64,000 nt of DNA from Nonomuraea soli (GTDB lineage: Bacteria; Actinomycetota; Actinomycetes; Streptosporangiales; Streptosporangiaceae), in NCBI RefSeq assembly GCF_013761175.1, contig NZ_JACDUR010000003.1, forward strand, positions 1,089,896 to 1,153,895, given 5' to 3'. Below the pieces are notes generated by a model that saw nothing but the letters and a program-made list of their open reading frames with translations, had not been told where the DNA came from and did not search any database. Below, one piece after another: positions 21,646-31,328 of this stretch. A program made the translations under genes and the position numbers. Each line of letters begins with the position of its first letter. The stretch's first letter is position 1.

Positions 21646-22637
21646 GAGGTGAGCTCCAGGTCGATCGGCAGGCCACTGACGGCCGAGCGGGCCACGGCAT
21701 CGGCGATGCGCATGGCTTCGAGGCCGTCCCGGGCAGTGACACGCGGGGCGAGGCCACTCGCGATCGAGTCGAGGAAGTCCCCGAGCTCGGCCCGGTAGGG
21801 GCTGGTGAGCGGCGAGAAGTCGGGCAGGATGTCCGCTTCGGGCTCGGCCTTGCCCTGGTAGCGGAAGGGGCGGCGCTCGTCGGAGTCGCCGTGCAGGAGC
21901 CCGTCGGAGCCCGCTACCTCGAAGGAGGTGCGGAAATCGATGGGCGCGGTGGTCCAGGTCGCGGTGAGCACCGAGATGGAGCCCCCGAGGTGAGTCAGGA
22001 AGGCCTGCGTGCTCTGGCTGCCGTCCACGACGTTCGTGCGGGCGAATACCCGCGCCACTTCACCCCCGACCCATCGGGCGATGTCGATGTCGTGGATCAT
22101 CAGGTCGAGCAGCACCCCGCCCGAGAGCGGCTCGTCGAGGTACCAGCCGTTGCGCGGGCTGCGGCCCTGCCGGGTGTGACGCTGTACGGCGACCCGCCCG
22201 ATGTCTCCGCGTGCGACGGCGCGCCGCAGTTCGACATACTCCGGGAAGTAGCGCACCACGTGGGCGGGGAACAGCGGGACCCCGGCGGCGGCGAACCGGG
22301 CCACCAGGTCCTCGGCTTCGTCGAGGGTGCGGGTCAGGGGCTTCTCGCACACCGTCGGCAGGGCGTGGCCGAGCGCTGCGAGCGCCAGCTCGTAGTGCGT
22401 GTGCGTGGGTGTGCAGATGTCGACGACGTCCGCCGCGTCGAACAACTCGTCCAGGCTGTGGACGGCGCGCCCGCCACCATGCCTGCCGATGAGCGCGTCC
22501 GCGTCGTCGGCCGTCGAGTAGACCGCGACGTCGTAGCCGAGGTCGAGCCAGGCCGGGAGGTGCGCGTTGGCGATGCCACCGGCCCCGATGAGTCCGACCG
22601 TTGCGTGCATGGAGTGACCGTCCGTTCTGTGGGTCAT
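21642..22637 (-). CDS. Gfo/Idh/MocA family oxidoreductase (second copy)
   Basis: 331 residues from the ATG at 22637, chosen because it overlaps the permease stop (ATGA) as do the other junctions of this operon; an internal ATG at 22610 (MHATVGLIGAGGIAN) would also give a complete protein. It has a canonical GAGGIANAH nucleotide motif, CEKPLTR near residue 105, and LLDLMIHDIDIARW in the substrate domain. It is clearly different from the neighbouring homologue, so the pair may carry out successive steps or form a mixed complex. Confidence 0.83.
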   Translation of the reverse strand: MTHRTDGHSMHATVGLIGAGGIANAHLPAWLDLGYDVAVYSTADDADALIGRHGGGRAVHSLDELFDAADVVDICTPTHTHYELALAALGHALPTVCEKPLTRTLDEAEDLVARFAAAGVPLFPAHVVRYFPEYVELRRAVARGDIGRVAVQRHTRQGRSPRNGWYLDEPLSGGVLLDLMIHDIDIARWVGGEVARVFARTNVVDGSQSTQAFLTHLGGSISVLTATWTTAPIDFRTSFEVAGSDGLLHGDSDERRPFRYQGKAEPEADILPDFSPLTSPYRAELGDFLDSIASGLAPRVTARDGLEAMRIADAVARSAVSGLPIDLELTS

Positions 22638-23506
22638 TTGCCGATGCCCTGCGTCATGCCGCTCACGATGCGGCGACCGAACCAGAAATAGGTCACGATC
22701 ATCGGGAGCACCACGATGACGACGCCGGCGAAGAGCCCACCCCAGTTCGAGGTGTATTGCATGTTGGAGTAGAAGTTCAGGAGCGCGACGTTGAGCGTCT
22801 GCATGCGCTGGTTGGGCACCAGCATCAGGACGATCACGGTCTCGTTCCACAGGCTCAGCGCGTTGAGCACCGCCACGGTGGTGATGCCTGGCTTGGCCAG
22901 GGGGATCATGATCTGCCTGAACGTGCGGAAGGGGGTCGCGCCGTCCAGGGCCGCCGCCTCCTCCAACTCGCCCGGCAACGACCGGAAGTAGCCGATGAGG
23001 ACGAAGACGCTGAACGGCAGGCTCAGCACCACGTAGAAGAGCGCGACGGTGATCCGCGGATCCCAGACGCCGGTGATCCAGTCGATCATGAAGCGGGACA
23101 GGCCGATGCTGATGATCACCATCGGTACGGCGAATGCCTGGAACGGGATGCTCATGCCGATGGCGAAGAAGGTCGCCACTGGCCCGCTGGACCGGCCCCC
23201 CAGCCGCGCCACCGCGTAGGCGGCGGGGATGGCGAGGGCCATGATGAGCACGACCGAGACCGTCACCAGCAGGATCGAGTTCAGTGTGGCGGCGCCGAGC
23301 CCCGAGGTCGACCAGGCCGTGGCGAAGTTCTCCCACATCCAGGCGCCCGGCACCCCCAGCGGGTTGTCGAAGATCTCCTTCGAGGTCTTCAGGGAGTTCA
23401 GGGCGACCCAGACGACCATGCCGACGTTGAAGAGCACCCAGATCCACAACCCGGCCTTGATCAGGGCGATGGCCGCCGAGCCGAAGGCGTCGGATCGCGA
23501 CGTCAT
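22634..23506 (-). CDS. ABC sugar transporter permease (MalG-like)
   Basis: 290 residues with about six membrane segments. The EAA loop ELEEAALDGATPF-like segment (EEAAALDGATPFRTFRQIMIPLAKPG) near residue 200 docks the ATPase. ATGA overlap with the other permease. It imports a carbohydrate with the lipoprotein and MalF-like subunit. No ATPase gene is present; such CUT1 systems in actinomycetes often share a common MsiK-type ATPase, which is inferred here. Confidence 0.88.
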   Translation of the reverse strand: MTSRSDAFGSAAIALIKAGLWIWVLFNVGMVVWVALNSLKTSKEIFDNPLGVPGAWMWENFATAWSTSGLGAATLNSILLVTVSVVLIMALAIPAAYAVARLGGRSSGPVATFFAIGMSIPFQAFAVPMVIISIGLSRFMIDWITGVWDPRITVALFYVVLSLPFSVFVLIGYFRSLPGELEEAAALDGATPFRTFRQIMIPLAKPGITTVAVLNALSLWNETVIVLMLVPNQRMQTLNVALLNFYSNMQYTSNWGGLFAGVVIVVLPMIVTYFWFGRRIVSGMTQGIGK

Positions 23507-24426
23507 GCCCACTCCAGCCGGTCGCGACGCTGGATCCGACGGGACAACACGATCAGCACGGCCGTGATGGCCGTCATGAGCACGCCGATCGCGGCGGCCT
23601 CGCCGAGCTGAGCCAGGCCGCCCACCCGCCCGCCGGTGACCCGGAGGTACTGCTCCACCGCGAGCGTCCTGGCCTCGGGCGGTGGGGTTCCCGCTGTCCC
23701 GACGAAGGCGATGATGAGCTCGAAGGTCTTGATGCCCGCGATGGCCCAGAGCGCCGCCGCGATCCCCAGCATGTCGCGCGTCAGCGGCAGGGTGATGTAG
23801 CGGAACTGCTGAAGCGGACCGGCGCCCTCGATCCGGGCCACCTCGAACAGGCTCGGCGGGATCCCGTCGACGGCCGACATCACCAGGACGACGTAGAAAC
23901 CGGCGGCGCTCCACACGACTCCAGCCATAATGACCTGGAAGATGAGGTCAGGTCCGAGCCAGGGCCTGCGCAGCTCGGACAGCCCCGTCACCTCCAGCGC
24001 GGTATTGATCACGCCCTCCGGGTTGAAGAGGAAGGAGACGGCCAGCCCGACCGCGATCGGTGAGATCATGAACGGCAGGAAGATCGCCGAGCGGATGAAC
24101 GCACCGGCGCGAGCCGTACGGAGCACGACCATCGAGGCGGCCGCGATGAGGAAGAGAACCCCTCCCACGATCACTGTCAGGAGCAGCGTGTTGAGGAACG
24201 AAGCGACGAAGAGCTCGCTCGTGAGGAGCCCTGTGTAGTTGGCCAGGCCGACCCAGGAGAACTCGGTGCCCAGCCCGGACCATTCGCCGAAGCTGAGCAC
24301 CACGCCGAAGAGCGATGGCACCACGAAGAACACCAGGTAGGCGAGGAGTGCTGGGAGCAACATCGGGAGGTAGAGCCGACGGCGCGCGACGTGCAGCGCG
24401 CCGCCGGGGGTCGTCGAGGCGGCCAC
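23503..24426 (-). CDS. ABC sugar transporter permease (MalF-like)
   Basis: 307 residues from GTG at 24426, which shares one base with the TAG of the binding-protein gene (TAGTG). Several membrane segments (LLPALLAYLVFFVVPSLFGV at the start) and the EAA segment FEVARIEGAGPLQQFRYITL near residue 210. Partner of the MalG-like permease in a CUT1-type importer. Membrane protein. Confidence 0.88.
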   Translation of the reverse strand: MAASTTPGGALHVARRRLYLPMLLPALLAYLVFFVVPSLFGVVLSFGEWSGLGTEFSWVGLANYTGLLTSELFVASFLNTLLLTVIVGGVLFLIAAASMVVLRTARAGAFIRSAIFLPFMISPIAVGLAVSFLFNPEGVINTALEVTGLSELRRPWLGPDLIFQVIMAGVVWSAAGFYVVLVMSAVDGIPPSLFEVARIEGAGPLQQFRYITLPLTRDMLGIAAALWAIAGIKTFELIIAFVGTAGTPPPEARTLAVEQYLRVTGGRVGGLAQLGEAAAIGVLMTAITAVLIVLSRRIQRRDRLEWA

Positions 24427-25700
24427 TAGCCGACCATTGCCCCGGTCTGGGCCTTGCCCTCTCGCAGGAACGTCTCAGCGTCGATCTTCCCGCCGATGAG
24501 CTTGTCGTCGAGCGGGAGGAAGACGTCGTTGAACCACTTGGGGTTCACCGCGGCGAGGCCGTCGAAGTCGAGGCTGACGTCCGTTGCGTTGCGGATCGAT
24601 TCCTGGATCGAGATGAGCTCGACGGGGGCAGGGGAGTCGCTGCGCGATGGGATGTTGGCCGCGTCGGTGGCGATCCGGTCGATGTTCTTCTTCTGCATCG
24701 CGAATGCCAGGAAGTCGGCGGCGGCCTGCGGGTTCTTGGAGTTCGGGTTCACCGCCCAGCCGAGGGCACCGACGGTGACCACCGAGCCCTTGGCGGGGTC
24801 GACCGGGGGCAGCGGGACGATGCGCGGCTTGACCGAAGCGGCGCGCAGCGAGGCCGTCTCACTGCCGAGCCAGCTGCCGTTCAGATTGAACGTGTGGTCA
24901 CCGGCCGCCCAGGCGTTCTGCCCGGCGGGGAACTTGGTGGCCATGTAGTCGGTCTGGAAGAGCTTGGCCTTCACCAGCGCCTCGATCGAGGTCACGGCCT
25001 TCTTCACCTCGGGCCGGTCCCAGGCGGCAGGGTCCTCGGCGAGCTGGCGGAGCGTGCCGGGGCCGGCGGTCGTGAGCAGCACCTGGTAGAGCCAGAAGGC
25101 GTTGTAGGAGTTGATCGTGCCGTCCTGAGCGATCGGCTGCCGTTTTCCGGCCTTCTCCATGACCGCGAGCTGCAGGAAGTCGTCGAAAGTCTTGGGCGCG
25201 AAGTCGGGGTAGCGGCTGGAGTCGTACCAGAGGCCGATCGAGAAGACGCTGTGCGGAACGAATCCGTAGCCCTTGTCGTCGCTAATCGCCTTCAGCACGC
25301 TCTTGGGCAGGACCTCCTCGATCGTCTTGCCCTCGCCAGGGATCTTGGTCTTGAAGACCGCCGACATGTCGCCGAGCGCGCCGGCCGCACGGAAGCCCGC
25401 GGTGTGGTCGATCGCGGTGTCGTAGAAGTCAGGCCCCTGGCCGGTGGCAATCGCGTTCTTGACCTGGTCCTCCTGGCCCTGCGCCAGCCACTGGACGTCG
25501 ACCTTGACCCCGGTCTGCTTGGTGTAGTCCGCGATGACGCTCTCGAAGAGCGTGGCCTGGGGGGTGCCTTTGGCCCATTTGCCCCAATAGACGAGGGTTT
25601 TTGGGGCGGCGGAACTGGATGGGGTCTCCTGCAGCTTCGTGCCGCAGGCACCGGTGGCGAGGAGCGCGCCGGCTACGACAACTGCGGTCCAGGTGCGCAT
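24426..25700 (-). CDS. ABC sugar-binding lipoprotein
   Basis: 424 residues from ATG at 25700 with AGGGACC upstream. A lipoprotein signal ends in the lipobox LLATGAC (Cys19). The mature part reads as a family 1 extracellular solute-binding protein (TLVYWGKWAKG, FESVIADYTKQTGVKVDV). It delivers the sugar to the two downstream permeases. First gene of the operon, divergent from the ROK regulator, with an AT-rich near-palindrome between them. The substrate is not evident from sequence. Confidence 0.88.
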   Translation of the reverse strand: MRTWTAVVVAGALLATGACGTKLQETPSSSAAPKTLVYWGKWAKGTPQATLFESVIADYTKQTGVKVDVQWLAQGQEDQVKNAIATGQGPDFYDTAIDHTAGFRAAGALGDMSAVFKTKIPGEGKTIEEVLPKSVLKAISDDKGYGFVPHSVFSIGLWYDSSRYPDFAPKTFDDFLQLAVMEKAGKRQPIAQDGTINSYNAFWLYQVLLTTAGPGTLRQLAEDPAAWDRPEVKKAVTSIEALVKAKLFQTDYMATKFPAGQNAWAAGDHTFNLNGSWLGSETASLRAASVKPRIVPLPPVDPAKGSVVTVGALGWAVNPNSKNPQAAADFLAFAMQKKNIDRIATDAANIPSRSDSPAPVELISIQESIRNATDVSLDFDGLAAVNPKWFNDVFLPLDDKLIGGKIDAETFLREGKAQTGAMVG

Positions 25701-25740
25701 GTGCTGGTCCCTTCGTGGTGGGGGGCGGATGCGCAATAAT

Positions 25741-25759
25741 AAATACACTTTGTGTTTTA
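25741..25759. promoter_or_regulatory. AT-rich near-palindrome, candidate ROK operator
   Basis: AAATACAC-TTT-GTGTTTTA lies between the divergent lipoprotein (start 25700) and ROK (start 25790) genes, an AT-rich island in a GC-rich genome. ACAC/GTGT half-sites with flanking A/T runs suit a dimeric repressor that would control the importer operon and itself. The binding protein is inferred from position. Confidence 0.6.
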
Positions 25760-25789
25760 ATGGAAGAGGTCGACGGAAGGAAGGCGTGC

Positions 25790-26992
25790 GTGCTGATCCG
25801 ACGTGAGGCGAACCCCCTGCGCCAGGCTGGGAGCCAATCCCGCCTGCGCCGCCTCAATTCCCTGGCCGTCATCGAGACGATCCGGCAGGAGGCCCTGACC
25901 ATCCCAATGATCGCCCAGGTCACCGGGCTGTCGAAGACGGCGGCGGACTCCGTGGTCGCCAACCTCGTGGAGCTCGGCTGGGCGGAGGCGGTCGAACCCC
26001 TGGCGCCGACCGGTGCGGGCCGACCGGCCAGCCGTTACCGGTTCCGAGCCGAGGCCGCCGTCGTGGTCGGCATCGACATCGGCCCGCACACCACCAGGGC
26101 AGAGCTCGCCGACCTCAACGGCGAGGTCCTGGCCGGCGATTCAGTCTCCCCATCGCTCACCGATCCGCCCGGCGCGCTCGTCGCGGACGCCGTCCAGGTC
26201 GTCGACCGGCTGCTCGCCGCACAGGGCCGGACCAGGGCCGAGGTGTGGTCGATCGGTGTGGCCATCCCGGCCGTCGTCTACCGTGACGTCGTCACGCGCG
26301 GAGCTGAGGGCTGGGAGGGCTTCAACGTGCGCGCCGCCCTGGAGTCGCACTTCGACTGCCCGATCTCGGTGGAGAACGACTCGAACCTTGCCGCGTTCGC
26401 CGAGGCTTGGCAGGGCAGCGCCACCACCGCCACATCGATGACATACGTGCACTCGGGCAATCGCACCGGAGCCGGGGTCGTGCTGAACAACACGGTCGTG
26501 CGTGGCGCCAACGGCGCGGCCGGAGAGATCGGCGCACTGCCGCAGCTCGGCTGGGAAAACGCGCAGGAGCACCTGCACGATGTGGAGTTGCTCGATGGCC
26601 GGAGGGCGAACCGAGCGGAAGTGTTCGCCGCGGCGGCAGCCGGTGACCCGCTCGCCGTACAGGCCGTCGACCGGTTCAGCGGCGTCATCGCCATCGGTAT
26701 CGCCGCGCTCGTACTGGCTGTCGACCCCGAGATCGTGGTGGTCGGCGGTGGGAACGTCCGCGCAGGCGACACGTTCCTGGAGCCGCTGCGACGCCACGTC
26801 GAAAGGCTGTGCACGGTACGGCCCGCGCCACCCATCGTCCCCTCGACGCTGATGGAGCGTGCCTCGATCACCGGAGCGGCGGGGCTGGCGGCGAACACCG
26901 TCCTGGAACAGCTCTACGCACTGGCCGACGGCGATCGGCCACTCGCCGACATGGACGTGCCACCCTGGCAATGGACTTCTGAATCAAGATAG
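25790..26992 (+). CDS. ROK family transcriptional regulator
   Basis: 400 residues from the GTG at 25790, preceded by GGAAGGAAGG; an ATG at 25760 would add ten residues but lies inside the operator. The N-terminal winged helix (RRLNSLAVIETIRQ to TGLSKTAADSVVANLVELG) is followed by a ROK sugar-kinase fold with GIDIGPHTTRAELADLNG and ENDSNLAAFAEAW. The ROK zinc motif CxCGxxGC is not present and the second Gly of DIGGT is replaced, so it is probably a sugar-sensing repressor without kinase activity. It most likely controls the divergent importer operon. Confidence 0.85.
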   Translation: MLIRREANPLRQAGSQSRLRRLNSLAVIETIRQEALTIPMIAQVTGLSKTAADSVVANLVELGWAEAVEPLAPTGAGRPASRYRFRAEAAVVVGIDIGPHTTRAELADLNGEVLAGDSVSPSLTDPPGALVADAVQVVDRLLAAQGRTRAEVWSIGVAIPAVVYRDVVTRGAEGWEGFNVRAALESHFDCPISVENDSNLAAFAEAWQGSATTATSMTYVHSGNRTGAGVVLNNTVVRGANGAAGEIGALPQLGWENAQEHLHDVELLDGRRANRAEVFAAAAAGDPLAVQAVDRFSGVIAIGIAALVLAVDPEIVVVGGGNVRAGDTFLEPLRRHVERLCTVRPAPPIVPSTLMERASITGAAGLAANTVLEQLYALADGDRPLADMDVPPWQWTSESR

Positions 26993-27153
26993 TGACTCAC
27001 CTTGAATCGCTCCGAGTTTGGTGGAGACCTTGGCATGCCCTCGGATCATGGAAGCCGCCGCAGCAAAGCAGCGTGGTGGCGAGGCCTTCGGCGCACTCCT
27101 CATTCCTTGCCCGGTATTGCAGGGCCGACGGCAGACCGACATATTTTCCGCTC

Positions 27154-27597
27154 GTGAAAAGATTGATCTCGATCATCCTCACCGCCCTGGCCCTGACCGC
27201 TCTTTCCGCCGTTCCCGCCCACGCCGACTACTCGCGGTTCAACCTTCGCTACATCTGGCTGAAGGAAGGACCCAAGGCAGGCGGCGGCAGCGCCTGTGTC
27301 GAGCAGAGCATCAGCCTGGGCGGCACCTACAGGTGGCGTGCATTCACCAAGAGCGGTGATCACCAGTACAACATGCGCCACGACTGGAACAACAACCAGC
27401 GCGACATCGACATCGCGCCCGGCGTCTACACCTGGCGAGATTGCATCACCCAGCGCAACGGCTACTATTCGCTCACGGCCAGCCTGAAGAATGACTACAT
27501 CGATTACGGCACCGCTTATCTGACGGGCAAGAGCCTCTATGTCTACAACGGTGGCGGCTGGTTCACTTTCGGCTCCACCCTGGAACCGCTCATCTGA
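27154..27597 (+). CDS. Small secreted protein of unknown function
   Basis: 147 residues from GTG at 27154. The first 24 residues form a signal peptide (KRLISIILTALALTALSAVP, then AHA before Asp). The mature part is aromatic-rich with two Cys (ACVEQ and RDCITQ) that probably form one disulfide; it reads as a small beta-rich exported protein. An upstream extension to 26992 exists in frame but would bury the signal peptide, so the GTG is preferred. I do not recognise the family. A strong hairpin follows the stop. Confidence 0.65.
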   Translation: MKRLISIILTALALTALSAVPAHADYSRFNLRYIWLKEGPKAGGGSACVEQSISLGGTYRWRAFTKSGDHQYNMRHDWNNNQRDIDIAPGVYTWRDCITQRNGYYSLTASLKNDYIDYGTAYLTGKSLYVYNGGGWFTFGSTLEPLI

Positions 27598-27626
27598 TCC
27601 TTGAGGCGAGCTCGTCCGCTCGCCGC

Positions 27627-27658
27627 CCAGGCACGCCGCCGTCCGCCGGCGTGCCTGG
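27627..27658 (+). terminator. Hairpin terminator after the secreted protein
   Basis: Arms CCAGGCACGCCG (27627-27638) and CGGCGTGCCTGG (27647-27658), perfect 12 bp, about 30 nt after the stop at 27597. It may serve both the secreted protein gene and the convergent AfsR-like gene ending at 27794. Confidence 0.65.
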
Positions 27659-27793
27659 ACCAGGTCTTCGGTGGCGGCGCTCTGCTAGTGCACCCCGCTG
27701 CCAGCACGGATCCATGGGACTGCGCGCTTGTCGGGCGGTCAGCCGAACGGTTGGGCTGTCGAGGCCGGGAACTGCTGTCGCAGGGAGCACAGA

Positions 27794-30595
27794 TCAATCG
27801 TCACGGCAAACCCCCAAGCGAAAGGCGCGCATCTCCCCGGCTTCGGGGGCGCCGAGCGAGGTGAACAGCTCAACGGCCTGTACGGCGTGCGTTCGAGCCT
27901 GGCCGGGTCGGCCGAGAGCATGGTGGGCATGAGCCAGGCCCTGGTGGGCCCTGCCCTGTGCGAGGAGGCTGCCGATCTCCAACGCGATGGCGAGGGCATC
28001 ACGGTGACTATCCACGGCCTGGGCCGGGTCACCCGCGGCCAGGAAAATCTTCCCCAGACCGATGCGGGCAGAGCATTCCATGAAGCGGTCTCCGGCTTCC
28101 CGCCAGTAGGCCAGCGCCTGGCTGGAGGCGATAACAGCCGCGCGGTAGTCTCCGTTCCGCGCCAAAAGATCGCCGAGGATGCCCGTCGTCTGCGCTTTGA
28201 GGCTCGGGATCCCGAGCTCCTGTCCCAGCTCGATGGCGTGGCGACAATGTTCGGCGGCGAGTTGGACATCACCCAGCTGCTCGTGGACGTTGGCGAGGTT
28301 GCCCAGGCTGACGGCCTCTCCCATGCGCAGGCCCTCCCGGCGGCAGATGTCCAGGGCCTGCTGGAAACAGCCGGCCGCCTCGGCGAACTCACGCAGCAAG
28401 GACAGGCCGGCGCCCAGCATGGTGAGAGCGCGTGCCTTCCCGGCCTGGTCGCCGAGCTCCGTGAACAGATCCAACGCCTGCCGTACATGATCCATGGACT
28501 CAGCCACGTGGCCCAGGCTGCGATGGATCACGGCCAGGTGATACAACGCGAGGGCCTGCCCTTCGCGGTCGCCTTCGGCTCGGGCCGAGTCCAGCGCCCG
28601 GCCGTGCAGGACGAGGGCCTGGGCCAGGTACCCGTGCTCATGGAGGTAGTGATGGAGGCGATGCGCCAGGGGGCCGATGTCCTGGGTGTGCGGGGCGATG
28701 GCCAGGAGGTTGGCGCGTTCGGCGCCCAGCCAGGCGATCCCTGCTTCCGGGCTGTCCAGCCGCTCCCAGGTGGGCAGCGGTGCGGGCCAGCTCTGCGCAT
28801 AGTGCGGGAAGGCGGCCGCCAGGGCAGCGCCCGTGCCCTCCACATAATGCTCGCAGAGCCGGGTCAGCGCCGCCTGCCGGTCCTCAGGCGGCTTCAGGGC
28901 GGCCACGGTGTCGCGGGCGTACTGCCAGAGCAGGTCATGGAGGGTGTATCGGCCGGGTTCATGCTGGATGAGCATGTTCGCGTCAAGCAGGTCTTCGAGC
29001 AGCGTCTCCGTCTGCTGGAGTGGAAGGCGTGCCAGCGCCGCAGCCGCGTGTGGCTCGATGTCGACGCCAGGGTGCAGGCCGAGCAGGCTGAACAGGTGTT
29101 GCTGGGCAGCGCCGAGCTGCTCGTAGGACAGGCTGAATGCGGCTGCGACGCCGCGATCGGTGCTGGTCAGCCCGGCCAGTTGCCTGCGCTGGTCGCGCAG
29201 CCGGTCGGCCAGATAGCGGACCGTCCATCGAGGCCGGTGCCGCAACCGGGCGGCGGCGATCCGTACTGCCAGCGGCAGACCGCCGCAGAGCTGGACCACG
29301 TCCAGAGCCGCCGCGGGCTCGTCGTGCACCCGGTCACCCACGATGGCGGTGAACAAGGCCAGCGCGTCCGCGGTGGACAGCACGTCCAAGGACATGGCGG
29401 AGGCGCCGTCCAAGTCCACCAGCCGCCGTCGGCTGGTGATCAGCATGAGGCTGCGAGTGGTGCCGGGGAGCAGCGCCCGGACATGGTCGGTGTCGGCGAT
29501 GTTGTCCAGCACGACCAGCAGCCGCCGGTTGGCCAGTTCGGTCCGCCACAGCGCGGTCCGGTCGGCCTCGCCGGCCGGGATCCGCTCGGGTGGCAGGCCG
29601 AGCTGGCGCAGCAGGGTCTCTAACGCGGCGCTCGGCTCGAGCGGGGCATGCCCGGCGGTGTGGGCGTGCAGATCGACGAAGAGCTGCCCGTCGGGGAACC
29701 TGTCGGCCAGGCGATGGGCGGCGTGGACGGCCAGAGCGGTCTTGCCGACCCCGGCCATGCCGTCGATCGTCGAGATCGTCGCCGGCCCTGAGCCGGCTAG
29801 TCGGTCGAGTCCTGCGATCCGTCCGACGAAGTCCGGGACGTCCTGGGGCAGGAAGGAGAGGATCCGCGGCCTCACCCTCGCCGGTTCGGGGACAGCAGCC
29901 GCGTCGTCGCGGAGGATGGAGCGCTCCAGCTCCAGGAAAGCCCGGCTGGGATCCAGACCCTGTTCATCGGCTAGTCGGATGCGGAAGTCGCGTCCGAGCG
30001 CCAGCGCGTCCGCCTGCCGCCCGCAGCGGTGCAGCGCCAGCATCAACTGCCTGATCAGCCGCTCGCGCAGCGGATGGGCGTCGAGTACGGCAGGCAGTTC
30101 CTCCACGAGGACCTCGTGATGGCCCATGACCAGCTCGGCTTCCGCCAGCTGCTCCACCGCACGCAGCCGCCGTTCCTCGAGCCGTTCCCGGGCTTGGGCG
30201 ACATAGTCGGCGTTCACGTCGGCCAGCGCCTGGCCCCGCCACAGCGTCAGCGCCCCGCGGATCTCCCCGGCGGCGACCCGGTCGATGAACTCCTGCAGAT
30301 CCACCTGTCCCGGTTCGGGCCGGATCACATAACCGGCGCTCTGCGTGGCCAGCATCGCGTCGGCGCCCGCCTCACGCAGCGGTTTCCTGATCGCCGCGAT
30401 CGAGGCCTGAATCTGCGCGCGTGCCGTGTCCGGCGGCGTGGTGCCCCACATCGCGCCGATCAACCGTTCGACTCCGATCACGGTTCCGGCATGCAGCAGC
30501 AGGTAGGCCAGGACCGCCCGATGCCGCGGAGCCATCGGTGACGTGACCCCTTCGGTCACCGACAGCCCCACCGGGCCAAGAAGTGTGAAACGCAC
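27794..30595 (-). CDS. AfsR-like BTAD/NB-ARC/TPR transcriptional regulator
   Basis: 933 residues from GTG at 30595. An OmpR-type winged helix (1-95; APRHRAVLAYLLLHAG), BTAD (about 96-240), NB-ARC ATPase (Walker A DGMAGVGKT near 278-286, RRLLVVLDNI), and a TPR region (about 600-925) with repeats such as GDVQLAAEHCRHAIELGQEL. This is the AfsR domain order. AfsR proteins integrate signals and activate secondary-metabolite genes. Its target is unknown; no heptamer repeat is obvious in the 580 bases upstream. It is closely related to the regulator at 53640-56414. Confidence 0.85.
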   Translation of the reverse strand: MRFTLLGPVGLSVTEGVTSPMAPRHRAVLAYLLLHAGTVIGVERLIGAMWGTTPPDTARAQIQASIAAIRKPLREAGADAMLATQSAGYVIRPEPGQVDLQEFIDRVAAGEIRGALTLWRGQALADVNADYVAQARERLEERRLRAVEQLAEAELVMGHHEVLVEELPAVLDAHPLRERLIRQLMLALHRCGRQADALALGRDFRIRLADEQGLDPSRAFLELERSILRDDAAAVPEPARVRPRILSFLPQDVPDFVGRIAGLDRLAGSGPATISTIDGMAGVGKTALAVHAAHRLADRFPDGQLFVDLHAHTAGHAPLEPSAALETLLRQLGLPPERIPAGEADRTALWRTELANRRLLVVLDNIADTDHVRALLPGTTRSLMLITSRRRLVDLDGASAMSLDVLSTADALALFTAIVGDRVHDEPAAALDVVQLCGGLPLAVRIAAARLRHRPRWTVRYLADRLRDQRRQLAGLTSTDRGVAAAFSLSYEQLGAAQQHLFSLLGLHPGVDIEPHAAAALARLPLQQTETLLEDLLDANMLIQHEPGRYTLHDLLWQYARDTVAALKPPEDRQAALTRLCEHYVEGTGAALAAAFPHYAQSWPAPLPTWERLDSPEAGIAWLGAERANLLAIAPHTQDIGPLAHRLHHYLHEHGYLAQALVLHGRALDSARAEGDREGQALALYHLAVIHRSLGHVAESMDHVRQALDLFTELGDQAGKARALTMLGAGLSLLREFAEAAGCFQQALDICRREGLRMGEAVSLGNLANVHEQLGDVQLAAEHCRHAIELGQELGIPSLKAQTTGILGDLLARNGDYRAAVIASSQALAYWREAGDRFMECSARIGLGKIFLAAGDPAQAVDSHRDALAIALEIGSLLAQGRAHQGLAHAHHALGRPGQARTHAVQAVELFTSLGAPEAGEMRAFRLGVCRDD

Positions 30596-31175
30596 TATTC
30601 ACCCTCCATGCCACCACTCGTGGCGAACGTAGGGGGAATCTAGCAAGGGCCACCCGCAGAATGCGTCCCAGGTCCACCAGCGAGGCGGCTGTACCCGGCA
30701 GGGGGCGACCATCGCGCGTTAACGGCGTGCATCGCCACCAACCTCAAGGCTGCCCGGGAGGCCCGGCTGTCCTACAGCGAGATCGCCGAAGCCGTCGGCC
30801 GCGCTGGGCTCAACGTGATTATTCGGCTCCGGTACGGCTCGCGCACCCACTCCGGGTGCCGTCAGCCACGCCAGTGTCAAGGTCCAGTTGATCGCGACCT
30901 CGGTGGCGAGTACATGTTGACGTCGTCGACGTGGCACGTGGCCGAGACACAACGAGCAGGAACTTCTCGGCATCCACCTTCGGCTGCTGGGAGACATCGG
31001 AGTTGGGGGCCGTCGGCCCTCGCACCGGGCGCAGGAGTGGCCGGGTGGCGTTGGCCGGTGGGTCCAGTAGGACCGGTTGAGGCCCATTATCGCCTTCTGC
31101 GCCGTGTCGCTGGTCGAGCCCCGAGAGCAGGCGCGCTTCCCGGGGAGGTCCGGGGTGGGATAGCCCTGGCCTCGC
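30596..31175. other. Gene-poor stretch with a helix-turn-helix remnant
   Basis: No complete gene is seen. On the + strand around 30717-30820 a short frame reads ATNLKAAREARLSYSEIAEA then VGRAGLN, which looks like a broken DNA-binding helix-turn-helix protein without a usable start or end. The rest has no convincing codon bias in any frame. Confidence 0.4.
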
Positions 31176-31328
31176 TCACGGCGGCTGCCTGGTGCTCCAC
31201 CAGGGGACGAGATCGACGTCGAAGGCGCCGTTACGCAGCCGCTCAAAAGCGTGGGCCTGCGCGGGCGACGAGTGGACGACCGCGGTCAGCGCCATCACAA
31301 CGCAGCGCACTCGGGATCGAACCGACAT
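31176..31328 (-). pseudogene. Truncated secreted carbohydrate-binding protein (signal peptide plus start of CBM)
   Basis: 50 residues from ATG at 31328. A basic N-region and hydrophobic core (RCVVMALTAVVHSSPAQAHA) form a signal peptide, followed by LRNGAFDVDLVPWW, which resembles the opening of CBM4/9-type modules of secreted glycosidases (NGxFD...PWW). A stop follows at once, so the rest of the protein is missing. Probably the remnant of a larger exported enzyme. Confidence 0.5.

Noticed and set aside
27728..29623. 631-codon + strand frame and similar long antisense frames at 12930-14873 and 7628-8785
   Set aside because: GC-rich antisense frames of well-supported minus-strand regulators; no domains and no plausible starts.
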